Shown: positions 32,465 to 42,349 of the stretch, piece by piece
Position numbering within the stretch: position 1 is the first letter of the stretch
Layout of the letters: each line of letters begins with the position of its first letter
Notes under the pieces: generated by a model
Databases searched by the model: none
Seen by the model: the letters and a program-made list of their open reading frames with translations, nothing else
Told to the model about the DNA's origin: nothing
Translations under genes and position numbers: made by a program
Origin: Ligula intestinalis
Lineage: Eukaryota > Platyhelminthes > Cestoda > Diphyllobothriidea > Diphyllobothriidae
Direction: 5' to 3'
Assembly: GCA_036362985.1 (NCBI GenBank)
Contig: JAYGXS010000009.1
Coordinates: 14,314,743-14,378,742 of the forward strand
DNA length: 64,000 bases

Positions 32465-33180
32465 CTGACGATCTTTGCCTTTGCTTGAGAACGAAACCTT
32501 TACTTAAGAGAAAACACATAGGCAACGAGACACTAAACCAGCCTTTCGTCTATAAATGACTTATTTATCTCACTTGCTTTAACGCCTCCCTATCCACAGC
32601 TAAGACACTGAAAACATTAAAAATCGTCAGATAGTTTGGGTTTGGACAACCAGAAGTTGTCTAACCAGATTATTTACTAGTTGCTGGCGGTTGGGAACTA
32701 GTAACTGAGTTGATGGGGTAAGAGTAAATTACAGGGCTGCCTAATGGTAAGAAGGGTTGCTCTAATAGTGTTCGTAGTCTAAAGGCTTGCTTTTTTAACC
32801 AATAGGAGTTGTTCTTATAGTTGTATTGATCTAAAGACTACCTTTGCTAGCCAATAGGAGTGTTCCTCGGTTTTGTTCTTTTTTCAAACTTTTAACATAC
32901 ATTTTTAGCTCAGTATAAAATTACAAGCGCATTCATCTTATTTCCTACTGAGCATATCTCACGCATTAACTGGTAAATAATCGAGCATTAAACCTTTATT
33001 TCGAATTCCGTCAGACATCTGGACTAGGGAGACTTTTGCCACTGGGCGGCACCACGATTTAGTCCTACTGTTAATTGTTTGCTTACTGTATCTGGCAATT
33101 TGCGATGAGCGTGGTTGCGCTGCAGACACGTCGGCTTCCAACGGAATCGGATCAGGTCAGAGCACTCGTATCTCAGACAA
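32465..33180. other. Intergenic or intronic DNA with two CCAAT boxes
   Basis: Two imperfect units of about 52 bp lie in tandem, each with CTAAAG and ending CCAATAGGAG (CCAAT at 32799-32803 and 32851-32855). They could be promoter elements of a downstream gene or just a short tandem repeat. Nothing else identified. Confidence 0.35.
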
Positions 33181-33184
33181 CCCC

Positions 33185-33500
33185 CAGTTCCTACAGCTTT
33201 AGATGACTGTTCGACTATCGATTTCGATGAAGTCCGCCATATGCCCCAACACGTTGGTACAGTGATTTTGACTGGCTATAGAGGGAAGCTTAAAGTGATA
33301 GCACTCTTCACCTTCACCAGGGTCAATAAGACTAGATTGGATCCGGTGTTAGCCGCTTTCTCCAATGTAAGCCAGAAAACACAGCCTAACTAAGCGTTCA
33401 GTGACAGTAGACTTTTCGCGGGTACTAACGCACTATCTGCCCTCACTCGACTTCAGTAGGTGTTAAAACAGGCTCTGGGGTTTGGTTTCCTTGGTGGATC
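33185..33500 (+). repeat. Interspersed repeat, family R5 copy 1
   Basis: GACTGTTCGACTATCGATTTCGATGAAGTCC, CACGTTGGTACAGTGA, TTCACCTTCACCAGGGTCAA, CTTTCTCCAATG and ACAGTAGACTTTTCGCGGG recur in order at 37490-37800 and 40660-40910. Copies continue with TTAGTCAGAGGTGATGC-type and TCAACTCCATCCAC-type blocks. There are no shared open frames, so the long frames here are accidental. Confidence 0.65.
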
Positions 33501-33627
33501 CTATAACACACTGTTATCACAACTCATATATTTCTTAAGTCAGAGGAATCGACGGACAGGTTTGCATATACCAGGCGTCCTCTCTACCCTGACTATATAT
33601 TTCCCGTTTTAGAGAGGAAAAAGACGC

Positions 33628-33690
33628 GATCTCTGGAACGGCAATTTTATTCTTCTGAGCTTTCGGCTCCACACGAGAAGCCATGGTCAG
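33628..33690 (-). repeat. Penelope-type end fragment
   Basis: AAAGACGCGATCTCTGGAAC and TTTTATTCTTCTGAGCTTTCG correspond, in order, to the block at 1080-1124 (AGAAGACTCGATCGCTGGGAC and TTTATTCCCCGGACGTTTCG). The CTGATGA box is not present. Confidence 0.35.
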
Positions 33691-33991
33691 AGAAAACGAG
33701 TGAGCATCAAGCGTTGGCTACGCGTAAATGGGGGTGGGAGGGGGCGGCACTTTTGATTGGTCCATACTCACAGCATCTTATCGTGTGTCCCCCTGCACGC
33801 GTCCCTGGAGCTACGGCATGTGAAAATTACCGTTCGATAGATCGCATTTTCTTCTTCTTTTTCTTCTTCTTTAAAAAATAGCCTGAGGCACGCATTTTTT
33901 CTTCTATTAATTTCCCATTTCTCTGCGTATTTAGTGGGTACGCCTGCAACTACAAATCGCGCGCCTAAAGGGCCTTTCTACTGAGTCGCAG

Positions 33992-36370
33992 TCCTACATC
34001 AACCCCCTGAAGGTGGTCACCGTGGGCGACGTGGACCTGCACCAGAACAAAATCACCTGCCCACACCTGCTGGAACACCTGCAAAATGCCGGTGCCATCA
34101 GACGGAAGGAACCGACCACACCCATGATGCAGTTGCTTGCCACCGCTCAGCAGCAGTTTGCCGCTGCTGCGGCCCAGGCGGCATCTACAGCCCAGACGGA
34201 GACAGCCAAGCTCTCCGCCTCTTCTAAGACCTCGAAGAGCTCAGCCACGACCTCGGATACGCTGATGTCAGACGAGCTCGGACGTGCCTCGCTTGAGAGC
34301 TCGGCCACAACGCCAGGACGGCATGCCGGTCATCGACGAACCACCCTGGCCCACCGTCTGCAGGCCTACCAAAGGCGCTCAGGCAGCAGTGGCAGCCTCG
34401 ACCCGATGGTGAAGCGACACTCCTTCAAGTCTGGCGGCTCAGCGCTCAGCCCCAAAGTGGTGGCAAAGCAACGCTACCCTACGATTCGTCGCGACGACAT
34501 TGAAACCCATATGGAGGAGGCAGCAGCCAAGGTTGCTGCCAAAATGAGCGCGGGTTACCTTTCGTTGCGACCTCTGGAACGAGTCTCGGAGAGAATCAGG
34601 GAGACGATTGCGGGTGCCACGCAGATGATGATGAACGGATGCACCTACGCGCAAATTCAGGAGGTATGTTTTACCCTGCACAGATGAAGCTGAAAATACA
34701 CACAAAGGGTGTACAAGTGAGAAGCCCAACACGATATGTATACGTATATATTGGCAGATAGGCGTACACCGATCGATTGGAGGAGACACACGTCCGTCCA
34801 TGGGGCCTTTGGAGCTCACAGTCGAAACTTTGCCGCAAGGCAACTAGTGATATAGGCAGAAGGGCATTACCGACAAAGGTAAGGGAGACTAGGATAACCA
34901 TTTCTGTTTCACCATCCAAGGCTGGAATCTGCTTGGGCATGACTGGCTGATGACGGCTAATGAGCCAGAAATAGACATTACCGTCTACCTTGTCTTTACC
35001 AGCAATGCTACCAGTACAGTTAAGGTTCGTTTTAGTATTGTACTTAGGACATGAAATAAGGTTGCCTTCCTGAAGTTTTTGGTGTACTTTATTCACCTGC
35101 ATCAGGCGTGTGTTTCTGTTCTGCCGGGGAAAGGGGCCATATAACCGATTCCGAAACTGCAAGTTCTTAGCCCTGGTTAGTGTACCTACCCAATAATTTG
35201 TCCATTTCATCGTATTTTCCCCTCTACATCATGACAAGTGTGGTGCGTACACTGATTAAAATGCGTCGGTAGGGATTCCTTGTGAGGCCGCCTGGAAAAC
35301 GTGCGAAGCGCGCCCCTCAGGCTCGAGGGCGCCTGATTTTAGGGGAGAGGACGGGCGGGGCATGTCAGGGAACAAATTAGATCGCAATATTCCCGTAAAA
35401 TGAAAAACTTACGAGGACAAGTTGGGTCGCGTACTCAAACCGCAAGTGAGGGCACTGAAATAGGCTTTAATATCACAGCTAAACCCCCGCCCGACCAACG
35501 GCGAACGCATGCATGTCGGGGGAGTGTAACCTAACCTCGGGCGAGGTCATTGAGGTACATTTTCTAGTGATACCACCAACACCAACTAGAAAAAAGGTTA
35601 ACGCAGTACAAAAGTGTGAAGATTGTGGAAGCCAACCTACTTAAAATTCGCAAGTAAGCGATTATTCACATGGTTAACTTAAAAGGCCAATTTTGCTTAG
35701 TATATTGACTAAAGCGGTTTTCATATGCGACAGCCTTCCGAGGACCACTCTGCAGTTCAATGCTATCATCAAATCCCTGCTAGATCAACGGATGGCGTGT
35801 AGAAAACTAGAAGATTCTTGGTAATTCAACCTACTTAAGAAATTTAAGTAGGTTGCTATAATACATAAGAAGCTTTCGGAGACGCCACTTGGAAACCCTA
35901 CCGTCTGTGTGTACCTACCCAATAATTTTTCCGTTGCTCGCTGCAGTTACCCACTTTTTGTATGTTTTCCCCTTCATCGTGGTAAGTGTGGTAAATAAGT
36001 ACACTGAATAAAATGCACCTTCATCGCAAGGGTTTGCTGACTTGCATCGTCTCCTTCTCTTCTGCCGCGCCAGACAAGACTGGCTACAGTGCTCTCCATG
36101 ATAGTCCGCGATCGGATACGCGAAGTCCTGCACGAGACGCACAACTGTGAGGTCACTCGTTGCAAGAAGAATCCCAGAAGTATCACCGCCAACACGGTTC
36201 TGCGCGAGGACAATGCCTGCATTCGCATCGTGAGCACTGTTCTAACCTTGGAGGATGCTGGCCAGGGCATCATCTTTGCCAGTCAGGCTCTGCAGGAGCC
36301 CGAGACTGACACGCATTTCAGCTATGTGTTTCAGCACAGGGGTGCAGTCACCGTGGTAGCCGTCTTTCTG
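33992..36370 (+). CDS. Tctex1-domain dynein light chain with long N-terminal extension
   Basis: Exon C starts after CAG at 33989-33991 (or 6 nt earlier) and ends at GAG|GTATGT (34663/34664), phase 0. Exon D starts after a pyrimidine-rich acceptor (CTCTTCTGCCGCGCCAG, ending 36073) at 36074, phase 0, and probably ends at CTG|GTGAGG (36370/36371). Exon C has an Ala/Gln and Ser/Thr-rich, basic region, then a helix LRPLERVSERIRETIAG. Exon D continues with LATVLSMIVRDRIREVL, EVTRCKKN and the hallmark C-terminal strands ETDTHFSYVFQHRGAVTVVA. That order matches Tctex1 light chains, which bridge dynein intermediate chains and cargo or act in cilia. An insert of about 25 residues (REDNACIRIV...) interrupts the usual mid-domain. 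Upstream coding exons and the last exon are not located. The open frame through 36517 would be an alternative 3' end. Confidence 0.65.
35168..35290 (+). repeat. Intronic direct repeat, left copy
   Basis: GTACCTACCCAATAATTT, GTATTTTCCCC and GACAAGTGTGG...ACTGA.TAAAATGC match 35905-36020 in the same order. The right copy lies about 50 bp before the exon D acceptor. The two copies bracket the GC-rich element at 35272-35640. Confidence 0.6.
35272..35640 (+). mobile_element. GC-rich non-autonomous element, copy 1
   Basis: About 370 bp that reappears in reverse complement at 42347-41990. Shared blocks in order: GGATTCCTTGTGAGGCCGCC, GCGCGCCC, CTGATTTTAGG.GAGAGGA, AACAAA.TAG.TCGCAATA, GTACTCAAACC, AATAGGCTTTAATATCA, CTAACCTCGGGCGAGGTCATTG, CATTTTCTAGTGATACCA and GAAGATTGTG. 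It contains the palindrome CCTCGGGCGAGG and has no ORF. It lies in the Tctex1 intron. Clear terminal inverted repeats were not seen. Confidence 0.65.
35827..35855. repeat. Perfect 12-bp hairpin
   Basis: CAACCTACTTAA (35827-35838), loop GAAAT, then the exact reverse complement (35844-35855). The same 12-mer also occurs at about 35634-35645, just past the end of the GC-rich element. Confidence 0.75.
35902..36050 (+). repeat. Intronic direct repeat, right copy
   Basis: Partner of 35168-35290. It ends next to the polypyrimidine tract of the exon D acceptor. Confidence 0.6.
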
Positions 36371-36463
36371 GTGAGGCAATATGTTCGATTCCCCAACGAG
36401 ATCAGGTCAAACAGCACGGAGATTCAGAACGTCTATACAAAGTACGTCTGTGTGTGTGGTGCA

Positions 36464-36482
36464 CACACACACACACACACCC
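36464..36482. repeat. (CA)n microsatellite
   Basis: A run of about nine CA units just after the proposed exon D donor. The decayed duplicate at 38280 lacks the expansion. Confidence 0.85.
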
Positions 36483-37489
36483 AGTTTGATTCTGCTTTTA
36501 CGCTGGTTGGTAAATGAGGGGGGAGATGGAGTGTACCCTGTGATGCGAGAGACAGGCAAGAGAAGTAAAACGACCGTTTTCCAAATTTGTTGTTCATGTG
36601 TGTTTGTGTATCGTCAGGAATCCCAGCCCCGCCCACGGACGCGAACCGGCAACGGAGCATGGGTAGTGCCTTTCAGTCGATGACTGAATGGTTACCCGTC
36701 TCAGAAGGGTGTTGGCCAGGCTTCGTGCAGGGCTGCTCTCACCCTTCTGAGACCGAATGTCTGTGTGCATTTGCAATGTCAGACCTCAGCCAACCACAGT
36801 CGCTGCGGCCTGATAGGCGCTGGCACATTCTCTCGGTTCTGATTCCCTGTCGGTGCATTCGTTCGCGCTCCCACTGGGTTTCAGGCCCCAACTCAGGTGT
36901 ACGAGTAGCTAGGCGGTAGCTATACAGTAGGGGAGAGAGTGAAGTCGACCCTCGGCGCGTTTCGCTCCTAACTATACTAAAGGTGAATGCGCTTGAATCT
37001 ATCACGGTGCGCTAAAAGCCGTGGCTTGGAGGGTTTCCCAACTGGCGGGAAAACTCGGACCACCTACGGTGCTACTCCTCTTGTACGCCTGTGTTTTTGT
37101 GTGCGTATGCGAGAAGAAGGAGGACTGAGGGTCAGGTTGCAGTGGCTTCTTCTTAATGTGATCTTTATGGCGCTTCCGCGCACGCGTGAGCATACCTAGA
37201 GAGTTGGCTGTGACAAGTGTGCGCATGCTGAGTGACTATCGCGCCAGCCACCTACACCCTCCCTCATCCCCGGTCTTATTGACTTTGTCTTTACACCGGA
37301 AACGGAGGTGAGAGTGGCGAGCGAGTGAGCAAATTCTCCGCAAGTCTGCTTAAACTCCTGTTTTCTTTTTCGGCAGTTCGCTGCGTTGCTTCTGCCTGCT
37401 GTAGCCTTCGTGTTGCTTGCCCAGCTTGCCTCAGTGTCTGTTGCGGCTTGCTTCAGCGTTTGCTGCGGCTATTGGAGCACGCGGTGCCC

Positions 37490-38095
37490 ATCACCGAAAT
37501 CGACGGAGGAACTATCGTCGTGTCGTATGTGTGCATGACCATCAATTTCGATGAAGTCCACCAAGTGCACCAACAGCTTGGTACAGAAGGTGACGGACCT
37601 CAGGTGGTGGAGTATAGTGATATTAGACGCAGTTGGCGCCAACCACACTCTTCACCTTTGACCGGGCTCAAGAAAGCCAAACGGAACCCGGCATTAGTCG
37701 CTTTATCCAATGCAAACCCGAAACGCCGCCTTACAGTAGACTCGGCGCGGGAACTGCCGCACTATCTACCCTCACTCACCCTCAGTAGGTGTCAAGACAG
37801 GTCCAAGGAGGCCGAGATGCATACAGCTACTTCTATTTCTATCAGTACTGAATAGTAAGGCAGATAAGTCCTACTAGCATTGGCACTATTTCGGAAGTTA
37901 ATATTAGTCAGAGGTGATGCTCATATGAAATCAACGCTCGATTTCTGGGCTCATGCTATGTCAATTAAATACATGTTGGAGGCCTTGGGTGCATCGGAGT
38001 TTATCTTGGTTTCCACCCTCTCAACTCCATCCACTAGGCTTGGATACTGCTGCTATAAGTTCCTGCCTATACCAAAGTGTGAATTCTATTAATCA
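37490..38095 (+). repeat. Interspersed repeat, family R5 copy 2
   Basis: Blocks GAAATCGACGG.GGAACTATCGTCGTGTCGT, ATCAATTTCGATGAAGTCC, AAGAAAGCC, TTTATCCAATGCAA, GTAGACTCGGCGCGGG and CAGTAGGTGTCAAGAC match 33185-33500 and 40650-41250. The 176-codon frame in this region is not conserved in the other copies, so I do not call it a gene. Confidence 0.65.
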
Positions 38096-38109
38096 TATTT
38101 ACTAAGACC

Positions 38110-38400
38110 AGTAAATAGTGATTTCTGCCAGTCAGAGCCTGCACGAAAGATAGGCGGACACCCACTCAGTCCCCGTGGTGGCCGTCTTTCTTTTCAGACA
38201 GTTTTTTCGCTTCCCCCCAACTAGATTTGACCAAACAGCACAGAGATTCAGAACGTTTACACAAAGTATGTGTGTGGTGCACACAGTCTGCCTCTGTTTT
38301 TACGCTGATAAGTAAATAAGAGGGGGGGGGGAAGAAGCATGTGATGCGAGAGAAGTGAAACGACCATTTTCCAAATTTGTTGTTCAGATTGTTGTTGTTG
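38110..38400 (+). pseudogene. Decayed duplicate of Tctex1 exon D end and downstream intron
   Basis: CAGTCAGAGCCTGCA, CAGTCCCCGTGGTGGCCGTC, then CAAACAGCACAGAGATTCAGAACG and CCATTTTCCAAATTTGTTGTTC match 36270-36600 in order, including sequence well past the exon. Because intron sequence is included, this is a DNA-level duplication, not a retrocopy. The donor has changed (CTTTCTTTTCAG instead of CTTTCTGGTGAG) and the first two thirds of the exon are missing. Confidence 0.7.
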
Positions 38401-38869
38401 TTGCCAATTATTCTAATGGCCGACGAACACCGTCTGCGTCACTAATGTTGTAACGGGGACAAACTGCGTCACCAGTGTTGTTAAAGGCTCCAAAGCCATG
38501 TAATGGCTTGTGGGACCACGACACGTTCTTAGAAGAGAATACAATCTCAACTGCGTCGCCAATGTTGCAAAGGCGAAAGGCTGTAGCGTCAGCGTCTAAC
38601 TACACTCCGTTTGAATTCCCGAGGAAGAACACAACAGCAAGGGTGTAAAAGTGTAAGCCACCTAGATGAAGGTTTTATTGTGTACAGAACCCGGTTTAAT
38701 GTCATCGCGTGGGGACAGTGACAGCGAAAACACATGACCCTGAGGCAGTTGGCACTGACAAAGGAATCACTGTGGAAGATTCATCCTAATACGTGCCATT
38801 TCCACGTTATTTCAGCCAAGATGCCATATTTATATAGTTATATTGCTCACGATGAGTGAGCACTCGCGA

Positions 38870-39340
38870 ATTCAGTATCTGTTTATTGAGGGAAAGATAG
38901 GCGAACGCCTTTGAACTCCCTGTTGGTAACAAGCTGATAGGGAAAAAATGGATACAAAGAAAATTTTAAAATATACGTCAATTACATGTTCCGGGAAGAC
39001 GCCAGAGTCAAACTTAACATAATGAGAGACATAATATTACTACTCGCAAATCACGAGTAGTATAATTTGATGCAATGTATGCGATAAACAGTGTAGTGCA
39101 TCGTTATGTAAGGCAGTAGTTTTTACATGATTTGCATTTGTGCTTGATTCATGTCCAATCTTCTCTTAAATGAATTAACACAAGTGGAGAGCACAACCTC
39201 TTCAGGAAGGGCGTTCCACGCTGAAACTACTCTGTTGGTAAAGGAAAATTTTCATCCGTCGAATCTTGCTTTACTATTTTACGCTAACTTGTGGCTGCTC
39301 ACTCATCACCTGCAATTCTTCTACTGTATCAATGCATTTT
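38870..39340 (-). pseudogene. CR1-like LINE, 3' end fragment
   Basis: On the minus strand TNRVVSAWNALPEEVVLS and FKRRLDM are encoded at about 39240-39150, the conserved CR1 C-terminus. A 3' UTR follows, with GGGAGTTCAAAGGCGTTCGCC and TCAATAAACAG near 38925-38880. That tail matches the tails at 18110 and 39356. Confidence 0.7.
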
Positions 39341-39349
39341 TCAGTCCCT

Positions 39350-39410
39350 ATGCCATCAATAGGGAGCTCAAAGGCGTTTGCTTATTCTTCCTTCAATAAA
39401 ACTGAAGTGA
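39350..39410 (+). repeat. CR1-like 3' tail, plus strand
   Basis: CAATAGGGAGCTCAAAGGCG and CTTCAATAAAACTG match the CR1 3' tail at 18108-18160. It lies tail-outward right next to the 5' side of the minus-strand copy at 38870-39340. Confidence 0.6.
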
Positions 39411-39799
39411 ATCTTAGCAGCTGGTAGGAATTTAAATAAATTTGTATTGGGCTTAGCCCCGACCGGGACAAAGGTTTCTATAACAACGACGAATGTACTA
39501 GCATTTTGAGACGGCAGCATTTCTTCTGGAAGTTTTTGTAAAAAAACGCATAAGATGGTGTTGTATTGTGCTCGGTCTACGTATAATCTATGGTGCTTTT
39601 CATTTTAGATGGGTGGATTCACAAGGAGTCTGGGCGTACTGAATATTCCCTTTCGAGAGTGTGGAGTCTGTCTAGAACTTCCCTCGAATTTTAATGAATA
39701 TCAGCAGCTTTCTGATTGTACACAAGCATCCTTTGGACTCCCATTTTTTATATAAACTAAGGAAATATACATTTCGTGAAATGTTGATTATAAATGAAG

Positions 39800-40250
39800 G
39801 TGTGAAATGCGATGTGGTCCAAGCAGATAATAGACGAGAGAACGTATCCCAACATGTATTAGCTAGTGGATGGGATAAGGCATGGAAGGCCATATTGGCA
39901 GGGAGAATTTACAAAGGTGGAACATGCGTAGAATGTAAGTAACATGCAAGTGACTCCCAGACAAGTGCAGTCCAGCCATGAGTGGGCCGGAGTCCGGAGG
40001 CCCAGTCCGGCAATCGATCACCGGGTCCGGAGCTGTCTACAACCGAACAGTAAGTCGTCGACTCTGGAAGTAACAGGGCGTAAACAACTCCCCCGCAGTT
40101 TTTGCACTGGGTGTGGCCTTGAGAAGTGATTGGCTAGTGAGGCCAGACAAGTCCCGACCTTGCCACGGCTGGCGCGCACGCGGTAGCGCACACAAAAGCC
40201 AGACATGTGAGACATGCAGTTGTTAGAGTACAAGGTCGCTACAAAGGCAT
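39800..40250 (+). repeat. Interspersed repeat, family R4 copy 2
   Basis: Partner of 27150-27600 with the same ordered blocks (GATGTGGTCC.AGCAGATAATAG, CGTATCCCAACATGTAT, CAGGGAGAATTTAC, CAATCGATCACCGGGTCCGG, TTGAGAAGTGATTGGCTAGTGAGG). Confidence 0.7.
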
Positions 40251-40639
40251 CTGTTTCATTAAAGCTAAAACCAAGGAGTAAGTTTATCTACCCATCTTGA
40301 TAGAGGGGGCGGGGCGGAGGGAAGTATTCAGAGGTGACGAGGCACTTGGGTTGCTGTGTTGCAACACCATTTTCAAATCATCCTATCGACTGGAATTTCG
40401 GTGAAATCGAGCTCGCATGGGTGGGAGCAGTGAAAGCTGCCTAAACATGACGTTGAGTGGGCATATAAGCTGCGCTGTTCTTTCAAGCACAGAAAACCCC
40501 AACGCTCAATAAAAGGAATCTGTGAGTACGCCGAACCAACCTTCTGGGTCGTGGGTAACTGGCATTTCGATTACCGTGCACGGATATGAAGAAACGCCCC
40601 AATGAAACAGGTAAAATCTGCCAAAAAGTTTGCGTATTC

Positions 40640-41260
40640 GTAGATGATGATTATGATGATTGTTCGACCATCGATTTCGATAAAGTCCACGCATTGCACT
40701 AACAGGTTGATGCAGTGACTGGCCCCAAGGGGTAACTTTCAAGTGATAACAGCTCTCGTTAGCGCCAATCACTCTCTTCGCCTTTACCATGGGTCAAGAA
40801 GACCAGACTAGATCCGACATAGACCGCTTTTTCCGATGCAAGTCAGGAATACTACCTAACATAGTCTTAAGGGACAGTAGACCTTGCGCGGGTACTGTCG
40901 AATTACCTAACTTTACTTATTTTCATTAGGTGTCAAGGAAGCCGGGACTGATACGGCTACTAATATTTCTACTGCTACTAACTAGCAATGCAGCTGAGTG
41001 TTAGTTGTACTGGTACGATTTCTGACAAAAGTATTATTTAGAGGTGACGCGGATTCAAGGTAACGCTAGGCTTCATGCCCCCTTGATCTCAACAAGGAAA
41101 ATGAACTTGGGTTTAAGCTATTCCGAGTAAATACATATTTGGGCCCTGAGCACAGCAGGGCTTGCCTTGGTTTCTGCCCTCTCAACTTTATCCATCAGGC
41201 TGTGTCCGTTTCTACTAGGTTAGGACTACAGGGACTAGGATCCGGCTGCTAGAATACGTG
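40640..41260 (+). repeat. Interspersed repeat, family R5 copy 3
   Basis: GATTGTTCGACCATCGATTTCGAT, CGCCTTTACC.TGGGTCAAGAA, TTTTCCGATGCAAG and CAGTAGACCTTGCGCGGG, plus the downstream TATTTAGAGGTGACGC and CCTCTCAACTTTATCCA, match copies 1 and 2. Confidence 0.65.
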
Positions 41261-41364
41261 TCTATGTTTATGTGCTATTTGAGGGTAGGGGAATCAAATG
41301 AGCAGTGTGATGATGATGGGGGCATGTCGGAGACGCAACTACTTTATCAGGTGCGGATTCATCC

Positions 41365-41480
41365 ACTACCGGGTAAATAAATAAATAAATTTTATGAAGG
41401 AAGCGGAGTTGTTCATATGTGGCTGCTTCTCGGGTGGAGAAAATCTCCCAGCCGGAGGGCCTCGTCATTGCTAAGTTTGG
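41365..41480 (+). repeat. (AAAT)n followed by GAGGGCCTCGTCATT block
   Basis: AAATAAATAAATAAAT at 41373 is followed within 80 bp by GGAGGGCCTCGTCATT. The same pairing occurs at 63787-63842. The 3' end of a dispersed repeat is the likely explanation. Confidence 0.5.
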
Positions 41481-41989
41481 GTGTGGTTAGCCTTACAGCT
41501 ACTTAGGCTTACCGTCCTCTCCCCAACTCTGCGTAACTGACACTAATAGACTCGCATAGCGACACAAAGACAACCTACCAAACCACCACTTATCGATTTC
41601 GGTAGCAATAAAAAGTGTTTTTCCCTAGTCATGGTCTCGATATAAAGTCCTTCGCATAACTTTACAGTTATACGTATTTGAATATTTATTATAAGGCTAA
41701 AAAAGTGTACTTGCTTGGGTAAGGATTCCTTGTAGGGTCTTCAAAAGGACCTTATGTTTTATAACTACCTACTTCCACATTTGGAGTAGACTGAATTACC
41801 CACAATCTCCCAGTTTTCTGAACGCCGGCCGTCCATCCAGTAGGGATTCAATGACGGCATTGAACTAGAGGGGCCCTCTGAAGGCCTCCGCATATAATAA
41901 CCGCTTGAGTGAGTATATTAGGCAAAATGGCTTTACAAATTAACTAAGGGAATAATCGTTTCCTTATAAATTGTAATTAGGGTGAATTG

Positions 41990-42347
41990 CACAATCTTCA
42001 AACCTTCTTCACTCATTCGCCTTCATTCTACTTGGGGTTTGTGGTGCTACTAGAAAATGCTCACCAATGACCTCGCCCGAGGTTAGGACACACTCTCCCG
42101 AAAAATACACGCGGTCGCCGTCGGTCAGTCGGGGGTTAGCGATGATAATAAAGCCTATTACAATGTCCTCGCCCGAGGTTTGAGTACGTGCTCCAACTTG
42201 CCCTCGTGACTTTTTATTTTATAGGATTATTGCGAGCTACTTTGTTTCCTGACACGCCCCACCCCTCCTCTCTCCTAAAATCAGGTGCCCGTAAGACTGA
42301 TGGGCGCGCTCCACATGTTCCCCGGGCGGCCCCACGAGGTACTCCAA
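41990..42347 (-). mobile_element. GC-rich non-autonomous element, copy 2
   Basis: Reverse complement of copy 1 (35272-35640), with the CCTCGCCCGAGG palindrome present twice (about 42070 and 42170; copy 1 keeps only one intact). No ORF is conserved. It lies between the Tctex1 duplicate region and Elongin C. Confidence 0.65.
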
Positions 42348-42349
42348 CC

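Noticed and set aside
34671..35210. A 179-aa minus-strand frame in the Tctex1 intron
   Set aside because: No recognisable domain, it overlaps the repeat at 35168 and the 3' edge of exon C, and it has no supporting splice or poly(A) context.
36433..36660. Protein with a CVCVCAPHT repeat
   Set aside because: It is a translation of the (CA)n microsatellite.
37325..37855. A 176-aa protein gene
   Set aside because: Most of it lies in a dispersed repeat (R5) whose other copies at 33.2 and 40.7 kb do not keep the frame.
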